Shown piece after piece: positions 33,698 through 41,696 of a stretch of DNA of 64,000 nucleotides. The notes below the pieces were generated by a model. It had not been told where the DNA came from. It saw only the letters and a program-made list of their open reading frames with translations, and did no database searches. Where the stretch lies: NCBI GenBank assembly GCA_032718475.1, contig JAUCBJ010008162.1, positions 19,076-83,075 of the forward strand, written 5' to 3'. The stretch is from Nemertoderma westbladi. Taxonomy: Eukaryota; Xenacoelomorpha; Nemertodermatida; Nemertodermatidae. Numbering within the stretch: position 1 is the first letter of the stretch; each line of letters begins with the position of its first letter. Both the position numbers and the translations under genes were made by a program.

Positions 33698-36600
33698 CCA
33701 CAAATAACATATCCGATACCGACGAGATGGATCACCACACAGACTCGGAAGCCGACGAGGTCCCAAACGTCAAGAACATGACCCGTCGGTTAGGGGCTCT
33801 TAAAGGCGGAGTAACCCGAGCGTATCAACGGATGGAGAAACAACTCAAGGGAGTCAAAACCCCCCTCAACGAGGTACAAACTCAGCTTCAAAGTATCCGA
33901 AATATCCTACAGCGGTACGAAAGAATGATACAGGCGTACCAAGAGCTCGTTCCTCCCACCGATCAGGAAAACTACCCCAAGCTGGAAGAACACGTTGTAC
34001 ATCTAGATGGGTTCCGCAAACAACACCGAAGGACCCTCAGCCTGGTGAGAGGCTATGAGGAACAGTATTACAAGAGGGCTGAAAGAACAGACGCGGAATC
34101 AGTACGATCCTCCAGCATCAGGACAGGAGTACATCACAAGAGAATGGGGTCCACCAGAAATCAGCACTCCAGCGCTAGGAGCGAGATATCCGGCTCAGCG
34201 CGCAGTTCTCAAGGGGCGCCGCCACTCCGAGACCAACTGAGAGAACGGAAGGCATTAGCCCTCAAAGCTCGGATGGAAGATGAGTATATTCAACTGCAAG
34301 CCGAGCAAGATGTACTAGCCGCCGAAACACAAAGGCGAGAAGCCGAACAAGCGGCCGAACGACAGGCGGAACAACGCGAACAGGAGGCCGAACAACATAG
34401 ACGAGAGGCCGAACGACAGGCGGAACAACGCAAACAGGAGGCCGAACAACGCGAACAGGAGGCCGAACAACATAGACGAGAGGCCGAACGGCAGGCCGAA
34501 CAACGCAAACGGCAGGCCGAACAACATAGAAGAGAGGACGAACGACAGGCCGAACAACGCAAACAGGAGGCCGAACAACGCGGACGAGAGGCAGAACGAG
34601 AGATCGAACAACGTAAATGGGAAGCGGAAATGCGTAAACAACACGCCGAGGCCCAAGCAATTCTCATCCACAAAAAGAATGCGGATATTGCAAAACTCGC
34701 AGAATACGAAGCCGCACTTATCGAACGAGATATTCAACTCTACGAGGACTGGGAAAGGGATATAGATCAGGAATATGAACCAATTCCGGTACCGGAGTTA
34801 GAAAAGTCATTTACACCAACAGCGGCGAAACCTCCGAAACCCGAGATCCCGCCTACCAAACAGTCTACGCTATCGGCACAAGCCCCGGTGTTCCATCCCC
34901 CACCAGCTACGCTAAAGAATGAGGAACCTTATTTCCCATCCAACACCACGACAGCGAGTGTACCCAAGTACGAGCCTGAAAAGGACTCGGAACGGGACGC
35001 CACTCCCCGATCAAATAACCCGTTTACATCGACACCACAAACTCGTAGCCGCGTCATTATTAAAACTCCACCTATTATTGATCCATCAAGTATGGGAGTG
35101 AGTGCCAATAACTATAACCCTCCGAGTCACTCCAGTTCAGATGACGTCAGCATCATCCGGGCGTTGGAGAACCGCCTTGCCATGCCTAAGATGGAGATTC
35201 GCACCTTCGAAGGAGATCCCGTCGATTACCTCAGATTCAAGAAACGGTTCTTCGCGCAGATTGGATCAACGGACATAGCCGACGCACAGAAATTGGTATA
35301 TTTATCGCAATACCTGGGTGACAAACCACGCAGAATTGTTGCATGTTTTGAAGGAGGTTCTCATGAGGCATACTATGATGCATGGAAAACTCTGGATAAA
35401 AGATACGGAAATACCGGAACTATAATTAATAAAACTCTAGAGAGACTGATACAGGACGCGGGATCACTAGGAGACCCACAGAACATACAGGAATTCTCCG
35501 ACTCTATGAAGGATGCCTACTATACTCTGAAACCCTTGAATAAGGAGGACCAGGTGAACAACATTCTAAACCTCCGACAGATCGCCCGGAAGTTCCCCGG
35601 ATGGCTACAAAGTAAGTGGGCTTATAAATGTGTAGACCTCCGGCGCAGACATCCAGATCGAGATCCTAGCTTCCTTGAGATGTCGGCATTCCTGGACGAT
35701 ATCTCCGAAGCCATGAATGACTCGATGTTTTCCAAACAAAGTCTCGCAAAGTTGGACGGAATAGAGAGCAACTCCAGGAGTAAGATAACCCCTCCGAAAC
35801 CAAGATTCCGACCCCCACCGGTGAGTACGATGGCCATCACCATGGCTGAGGATTCCGACGACGAAGACTACGAGGAACCGACATCCGCCGAGGAATGGGC
35901 ATGTTATCTCGCGAATTGGGCACCCGAAAGGGAAGGCATCACAAATTCCCTGCTCTGTCTCTTCTGTGGGGAGAAACATAAAGTGGAATTCTGCAGAAAG
36001 TTTCAGTTCGCCGACCTCGTCCCACGCTTCGAGGCGATAATGAAACACCGAGGATGCTTCCGGTGTCTTGGAACAGGTCACTACGTTCGGGATTGCGACC
36101 AAAGGTCGTGCTGTGCTGTCTGTAACGACCAACGCCATCACACGCTCCTCCACATCCCCGCGAACTTCGATTTTACTACCCTCCCCTTTCGGATCGAAGC
36201 CAAGCGAAGAGGAGAAACAAACCACGTCTTCAAAGGAACCCGGACAACCCAACGGAGAGAAACCAACCCGTTTAAAATCTCCACCAATACACCACAAGTA
36301 ACAAATATTTCGGCCACGATTAATCTTATAAATCGCCGCTACATGGTTTTCGCAAAGGTAATCCCAGTAAGGATCCAAGGAGTCGGCAAATCTTTGACGA
36401 CACTCGCGTTCCTCGATAACGGGTCCGACGGAACCATCATCGACCGGGATTTTCTCGAGCAACTCGGACTAGAATATGAACCTTGTAAACGGCCCATACA
36501 AACCATCACCGATAACAGAGAGGTAGAGTCCGGGGAGGTGCAACTCCAGATGGAAGGAGTGATGAAGGGCTACGAAACGGCTAAGTTAACCATAAAGAAC

Positions 36601-39600
36601 GCCTTGGTACACACAGACCTCCGGGTGCGGTTCCGACAATCAGCCGAGTATGCCCCCCTCATACAATTGGACCGGGACGATGTAGACCTGAGGTGCCCGC
36701 AGTTGGACGTAAACCGTATCACCCTACTGATCGGACTCGATACACCGGAACTACACATCCCAACCGGAGATATCGCCCGATCTATAAACCAGGATGACGG
36801 ATTTTATGCTGAACGAACAATAATGGGATGGACACTCTGCGGCATTAAGGAGGAAACTACGGACACCTATACCTACCTTCCCAAATGTCAGATTAAAGAG
36901 AATGTAATCTCCGTGGGTTATTGCTCAGCTTCGGATCTTGACGAGGATTTGTTTCTGGAATCCGAGAAAACTCAACGAGAGATGACGAAATATTTTAATT
37001 TGGAGACCCAGGAGTTCGCGGAAAAGGACGAAAACCCATCCGAAGAGGACCAATATTGCATGGACGTTCTCGACCAGGCCACGTTTAAAGACGGACATTG
37101 GTGTTCACCTATGTTATGGAAGGATCCAAACAAACCAATGGCAAACAACGCCAGCATGGCACTTAAACGACTTAAAGGGATTCTACGCCGGCTGAATGAC
37201 CAACCTGAAATAAAGGAGAAATATAATACCGTAATCCAAGGATATCTCGATGATGGATTAGCAGAAATGGTACCACGGAATGAACTGCAAGGTGGTAAAA
37301 GAACATATTATCTCCCAACCCACTATGTAGTAGAAGCCCGCAAAGGGGGGAAAATCCGAGTGGTAAATGATGCTGCCGCTATGTACCAGGGCGAATCCCT
37401 AAACAGTCAACTTTACACGGGACCCAACATATATAGCACACTCATCGGCGTATTGATCAGGTTCAGGGAAAACCGGGTAGCATTTACCTGTGACATCAAG
37501 GCCATGTTTCATCAAGTTCGTACGTTACCAAAAGACTCGGACTGTCTACGTATCCTATGGACGGATAAAACGCTTACTCAACAGGAGATTAGCCAACTCA
37601 CGATACGGGACGTAGACGTAATGCGTATGGTCGTCAGGATCTTCGGCGCTAAGGACTCGCCGGTAGCATGCAGTGACATGCTAAAGAGGACGGCAACTAT
37701 GTGCGAAAACGAGTTCCCTCCAACCGTCATAGAAACCATTCGACGATGTTTCTACGTGGACGACGGATGCGCCGGCGCGGATAACGTGGATGAGGCATAT
37801 CGGCTAGCAATGGGGATGGTGGAATGTCTAAAGAAAGGAGGGTTTCCGCTCGTAAAGTTCAGATCCCATGACAAAACACTTATGGAAAAGTTTCCGGAGG
37901 ACATCCGGCTGGAAGATAACAAAATGTATTCGGAGGATGTAGAACATCGTGTACTTGGGATTGAATGGGACATAGAATCAGACGAATTCATCTTCAAGTA
38001 TAAACCCCTAACCAAGCCTATGACAAAAAGGGGATGTCTGTCGATAAAAAGTGCAATCTTCGACCCACTGAATTTCATATCTCCAGTAACCTTGGCCGGA
38101 ATGAACCTGATTAAGGAAATGTGGATAGAAGGACTGGGATGGGACGAAGAGCTCCCCCCATACCTTAGCGTCAAATGGAGAAAATGGACGGAGCAGCTCG
38201 AACACCTACATCTTATGCGAATACCTAGACCGTTCTTCCTCGATAAACTGCCCACCGATATCTTCCAGCTCCACACCTTTTCGGATGCTTCAAATACCGG
38301 AATCGGCGTAGTAACCTTCTTACGGAGACTAAGTAGCGATGGAAACGGCGATACAAGTTTCTTATTCTCCAAAGCAAAGACAGTATCCGGGGAATTCGTA
38401 GCAACGATTCCGAGACTCGAGCTACAAGCTGCAGTTTGGGCAGTAAGACAGAATCGCATGGCCATGCGGAACCTACGGATCCCCATAGAATCTCAACACT
38501 TCTGGGTAGATTCGAGTATAGTTCTTTATTATCTCCACTCTCCATCACGGCGTCACACCACGTTTGTTGCAAACCGAGCCACGGAGATTAAACAATGTAC
38601 CGGCCGAGAACAGTGGCATCACGTGAACGGGAAGGAAAATCCAGCGGACTTATCAAGCCGAGGCGCCACCCCAAAACAACTCGGTAAGAGTAAACTCTGG
38701 CTTACAGGCCCGGAATTCCTACGGCAGCCACAATTAACATGGAGTACCCGATTCGACCCCGAGCTCGATAGCGGAAAATACTCCGAGGACGACAAAGAAA
38801 TCCGTAAAATCCATCGAAGCAACGCGGTGGAAATTTATAGTTGTCTGACTGAGCCTGCAAAGGACTCGGGCAGGCACTATAACGTCGCGACGATCACTCA
38901 ACTAGCGACGTCTTTACATCGGTTGATCGAGCGAACTTCATCCATGAGACGGCTCGTCCACCACGTTATAACCCTTCGCAACTTCCTACGGTGGAAAAAC
39001 AACAAACCGATAGTTCAACGGAATATACAAGAACTCATCATTGCGGAGAAGTGTATTGTTAGATATGTCCAGAAAGAAAGTTTCCCCGATGAATGGGAAC
39101 AACTTAGTGCGGGCAAAACGTTGAAACCGGACAGCCCAGTCTACCAACTGAGACCAATGATGGGAGAGGACGGACTGATCCGACTGAATACCCGGATGGC
39201 AAACGCCCCGGTCGACTATGAGATTAAATACCCGGCGCTTCTGCCCGGAACGTCGACACTAGCTAAGCTATTAATTCTACAATGTCACGAGGACAACCAC
39301 CACGCAGGACAGAATTGGATTATAGCCAATATAAGACAAAGATATTGGATCACCCACATCCAGCCACTGATCCGGAAAGTGTTGAAACGTTGCTTCACCT
39401 GCAGACGTTACCTAGCGCCACCAATCACCCAAAAGATGGCCGACTTACCAGCCACCCATCTACAAGCGGACTCCCCACCATTCTACGTCACCGGAGTGGA
39501 CTGTTTCGGACCGTTCACGGTTATTGAACGACGATCCAACATCAAATGCTGGGGAGCCATCTTCACCTGCCTAAGATCTAGGGCAATTTACCTAGATATC

Positions 39601-40455
39601 GTGGTAAATCTGACACAACACGCATTCATCAACGCTCTGCGTCGGTTCGTGGCGAACAACGGGACATGTCGCCACATGTATTCCGATAATGGTACAAACT
39701 TTGTGGGAGGAGAAAGAGAACTTAGAGAGGCGATCGAGGGATGGTTTACCGATAACACCGCATCCCAAGTCTGGAAGGAACACCAGATACAGTGGCACTT
39801 CCAGACCCCCCTAGCACCCCATACAAGCGGGGTATGGGAGAAACTGATCGACCTAGTGAAACGGTCCATGCGCGTCGCTCTAGGCGATACCCGGGTAACC
39901 CATGACACCCTCCGCACAACATTCTGCGAGATCACGGCTACCCTGAACAACCGACCCATTGTTCCTATCCGCGACGACCCCACAGACCTGGAACCCCTCA
40001 CTCCTAACCACTTACTGGGGAGACCCAAAACCCACCTCCTCCCGGAAACCATGTTCCCGGATCCCAACGAGATCGCAAAACATACAAACTGGAAAAAGGC
40101 CCAAGCGTTGGCAGCGCATTGGTGGAGGATTTGGGCCCAGGAATATCTCATAACCCTCCGGACCAGGAGGAAATGGAACAACACCCACCGGAACGTCGCA
40201 GTTGGCGACATGGTACTAGTTAGAGAAGATCTCAAAGACCGCGTTCACTGGCCTGTGGCGCGGGTCGTGACCATACACCCAAGCAAAGACGGACTTGCGA
40301 GGACTGTGACGATACGAACGAAAGCGGGCCACTACCAACGCCCCATCCAGAAGCTGTGCCTTCTTGAAGGCAATGACAGTGGTGATTCTACAAGAGGTGA
40401 TAAGTTCCCTACGGATCCTACTGTGGACATTGGTGACAATGACAAATGCGTTTAA
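33694..40455 (+). CDS. gag-pol: BEL/Pao Gag-Pol polyprotein (2253 aa)
   Basis: Single uninterrupted frame with no Gag/Pol frameshift or stop. The N-terminus has a coiled-coil-like region, with a strongly repetitive Glu/Gln/Arg stretch at about 205-320. Residues about 490-690 are the Gag domain (FEGDPVDYLRFKKRF). Two zinc knuckles follow: C755-C758-H762-C767 and C788-C791-H796-C801. The aspartic protease has L-D908-N-G-S, with Asn where T/S is usual. RT has D1267 in CDIKAMFHQV and YVDD at 1354-1357. Then comes FDPLNFISPV, typical of BEL. RNase H carries D1531, E1576 and D1606. Integrase has an HHCC zinc site (H1866, H1870, C1900, C1903) and D1936, D1998, E2050. The C-terminal domain has VGDMVLVRED, as in other BEL/Pao proteins. 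All catalytic residues I can check are present, so the enzyme set appears intact. The polyprotein is expected to be cut by its own protease. Confidence 0.95.
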   Translation: MTTNNISDTDEMDHHTDSEADEVPNVKNMTRRLGALKGGVTRAYQRMEKQLKGVKTPLNEVQTQLQSIRNILQRYERMIQAYQELVPPTDQENYPKLEEHVVHLDGFRKQHRRTLSLVRGYEEQYYKRAERTDAESVRSSSIRTGVHHKRMGSTRNQHSSARSEISGSARSSQGAPPLRDQLRERKALALKARMEDEYIQLQAEQDVLAAETQRREAEQAAERQAEQREQEAEQHRREAERQAEQRKQEAEQREQEAEQHRREAERQAEQRKRQAEQHRREDERQAEQRKQEAEQRGREAEREIEQRKWEAEMRKQHAEAQAILIHKKNADIAKLAEYEAALIERDIQLYEDWERDIDQEYEPIPVPELEKSFTPTAAKPPKPEIPPTKQSTLSAQAPVFHPPPATLKNEEPYFPSNTTTASVPKYEPEKDSERDATPRSNNPFTSTPQTRSRVIIKTPPIIDPSSMGVSANNYNPPSHSSSDDVSIIRALENRLAMPKMEIRTFEGDPVDYLRFKKRFFAQIGSTDIADAQKLVYLSQYLGDKPRRIVACFEGGSHEAYYDAWKTLDKRYGNTGTIINKTLERLIQDAGSLGDPQNIQEFSDSMKDAYYTLKPLNKEDQVNNILNLRQIARKFPGWLQSKWAYKCVDLRRRHPDRDPSFLEMSAFLDDISEAMNDSMFSKQSLAKLDGIESNSRSKITPPKPRFRPPPVSTMAITMAEDSDDEDYEEPTSAEEWACYLANWAPEREGITNSLLCLFCGEKHKVEFCRKFQFADLVPRFEAIMKHRGCFRCLGTGHYVRDCDQRSCCAVCNDQRHHTLLHIPANFDFTTLPFRIEAKRRGETNHVFKGTRTTQRRETNPFKISTNTPQVTNISATINLINRRYMVFAKVIPVRIQGVGKSLTTLAFLDNGSDGTIIDRDFLEQLGLEYEPCKRPIQTITDNREVESGEVQLQMEGVMKGYETAKLTIKNALVHTDLRVRFRQSAEYAPLIQLDRDDVDLRCPQLDVNRITLLIGLDTPELHIPTGDIARSINQDDGFYAERTIMGWTLCGIKEETTDTYTYLPKCQIKENVISVGYCSASDLDEDLFLESEKTQREMTKYFNLETQEFAEKDENPSEEDQYCMDVLDQATFKDGHWCSPMLWKDPNKPMANNASMALKRLKGILRRLNDQPEIKEKYNTVIQGYLDDGLAEMVPRNELQGGKRTYYLPTHYVVEARKGGKIRVVNDAAAMYQGESLNSQLYTGPNIYSTLIGVLIRFRENRVAFTCDIKAMFHQVRTLPKDSDCLRILWTDKTLTQQEISQLTIRDVDVMRMVVRIFGAKDSPVACSDMLKRTATMCENEFPPTVIETIRRCFYVDDGCAGADNVDEAYRLAMGMVECLKKGGFPLVKFRSHDKTLMEKFPEDIRLEDNKMYSEDVEHRVLGIEWDIESDEFIFKYKPLTKPMTKRGCLSIKSAIFDPLNFISPVTLAGMNLIKEMWIEGLGWDEELPPYLSVKWRKWTEQLEHLHLMRIPRPFFLDKLPTDIFQLHTFSDASNTGIGVVTFLRRLSSDGNGDTSFLFSKAKTVSGEFVATIPRLELQAAVWAVRQNRMAMRNLRIPIESQHFWVDSSIVLYYLHSPSRRHTTFVANRATEIKQCTGREQWHHVNGKENPADLSSRGATPKQLGKSKLWLTGPEFLRQPQLTWSTRFDPELDSGKYSEDDKEIRKIHRSNAVEIYSCLTEPAKDSGRHYNVATITQLATSLHRLIERTSSMRRLVHHVITLRNFLRWKNNKPIVQRNIQELIIAEKCIVRYVQKESFPDEWEQLSAGKTLKPDSPVYQLRPMMGEDGLIRLNTRMANAPVDYEIKYPALLPGTSTLAKLLILQCHEDNHHAGQNWIIANIRQRYWITHIQPLIRKVLKRCFTCRRYLAPPITQKMADLPATHLQADSPPFYVTGVDCFGPFTVIERRSNIKCWGAIFTCLRSRAIYLDIVVNLTQHAFINALRRFVANNGTCRHMYSDNGTNFVGGERELREAIEGWFTDNTASQVWKEHQIQWHFQTPLAPHTSGVWEKLIDLVKRSMRVALGDTRVTHDTLRTTFCEITATLNNRPIVPIRDDPTDLEPLTPNHLLGRPKTHLLPETMFPDPNEIAKHTNWKKAQALAAHWWRIWAQEYLITLRTRRKWNNTHRNVAVGDMVLVREDLKDRVHWPVARVVTIHPSKDGLARTVTIRTKAGHYQRPIQKLCLLEGNDSGDSTRGDKFPTDPTVDIGDNDKCV
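34971..34989 (+). promoter_or_regulatory. GNRA-loop hairpin motif inside gag
   Basis: Exact 19-nt copy of the LTR motif. Here it is read as Y-EPEKDS in the Gag frame; the match to the LTR extends from 34969 to 34994. Confidence 0.6.
38850..38868 (+). promoter_or_regulatory. variant GNRA-loop hairpin motif inside pol
   Basis: TGAGCCTGCAAAGGACTCG: one base differs at the outer pair (C to T, still a U-G wobble) and one in the loop (GAAA to GCAA, still GNRA). Stem and bulged A are kept. Confidence 0.45.
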
Positions 40456-41696
40456 ACCCTTCTCATCATGTTGACAAACTCTTTTTAACTGTGATTTATC
40501 GACAACGAGTTATGGACCCCCCTTAAACCAACTGTAACCACGCAATGGTATTTGTGTTTCCTCGTGTGTTATGTGGAGTCCAGCATCACCCTGCAGATGT
40601 TTCGACTGACGCAGGGTCGTTTATGCATTGTTTACCCTGATTTTGGTCATCAGGACCTACGATATTGGATTATTGGAAATGGAAAAGATTTGAAGTGGAA
40701 TTCATTGTATTCATTGCAGTATGTTATGTTGTCCGTTGCGTGCGCAGTTCGGGGCGTAGGCGGTGTAACGAGTCCAGCTGTAGATCCCGGATTGCCGCGC
40801 AACACCCCCTCTATCCCGTTATTCTGGTGGGTCCATGGTGCATCCACGTGACTTCGACGATAGAGGGTTTTATGTTTCTCAGTCGCGTTATTCTGGTGGG
40901 ACCGTTGCGTGGATTTTGGGGCGTAGGCGGTGTAACGAGTCCAGCTGTAGATCCCAGAATGTTGCGTAACCCCATCCCACATGACTTCGTCGACTGAGCT
41001 TTATGTTGTTGGGAGTGTTATTCTGGTGGGTCCCTGGTGCACCCACGTGACTTCACTCCTAGCGTCTTCATTGTCCGTTACGTGCGCAGTTTGGGGCGTA
41101 GGCGGTGTAACGAGTCCAGCTGTAGATCCCAGATTGCCGCGTAACACCCCTTCCACGACAAAGATTAACCAAAGAAAATGATTCAATATAGTTGGAAATG
41201 ATGAAAAGGATCAGACAACTCTGCTATAAACCCGAATGATGACGCGTATACTGATGAAAATGTAATGATGCGCACCCTGGTGCTGCGCTTATAACAATGA
41301 TGATAGCCGGGGGGCTATAAACCCAATGATGATGTGGAAATAAATAAATGTGAAATAAATGGTGGAACTAAATGTTGAAATATATGTGGAAATAAATGAG
41401 ATGAGATGAAATAATAATGAAATGAAAAAAGACAAAAAAAAGGTATAAAAGAGGTCAAAGAAAAGAATTGGAAAAAAAGGACAAAAAAGTCATAAAAAAC
41501 TGGTTGGATATTATGTATAGCTATAGTAACTGTAAATGCTGAATGTATTAGCAATAAGATGATAGATGCCTATATAGCAATGTTATTGAATAAACTGAAT
41601 TAAATAAAAAACTGAATTATTCTGCTATCGCTATAGTTTCAGACTTTCTGGACTTATAATTAACTGAACTAATTTGTAACGGATATAATCGTAAAT
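40456..41696 (+). other. spacer between Gag-Pol and ORF2 with three ~160-bp repeat units
   Basis: The phrase gcgtaggcggtgtaacgagt followed by ccagctgtagatcccaga occurs at about 40756, 40921 and 41096, each with nearby gttattctggtgggtcc (about 40817, 40887, 41018) and acgtgacttc words. From about 41330 to 41510 one strand is almost pure purine plus T with hardly any C. A good 3' splice-site-like sequence, ctatagtttcag, ends at 41642, just before ORF2. The layout suggests ORF2 is expressed from a spliced or separate mRNA. Confidence 0.55.

Noticed and set aside
34262-34737. Three overlapping minus-strand open frames (127-140 codons), Arg/Cys- or Leu/Phe-rich
   Set aside because: They mirror the repetitive Glu/Gln/Arg codons of the Gag coiled-coil region on the opposite strand; composition is an artefact of the repeat.
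35605-36462. 285-codon minus-strand open frame
   Set aside because: Fully opposite the Gag zinc-knuckle region of an intact BEL frame with conserved motifs; no motif of its own.
37752-38486. 244-codon minus-strand open frame
   Set aside because: Antisense of the RT/RNase H coding region; no recognisable domain.
38850-38868. Treating the pol hairpin as chance
   Set aside because: Not fully excluded, but 17 of 19 bases match and both changes preserve the predicted structure, so it is kept as a lower-confidence copy.
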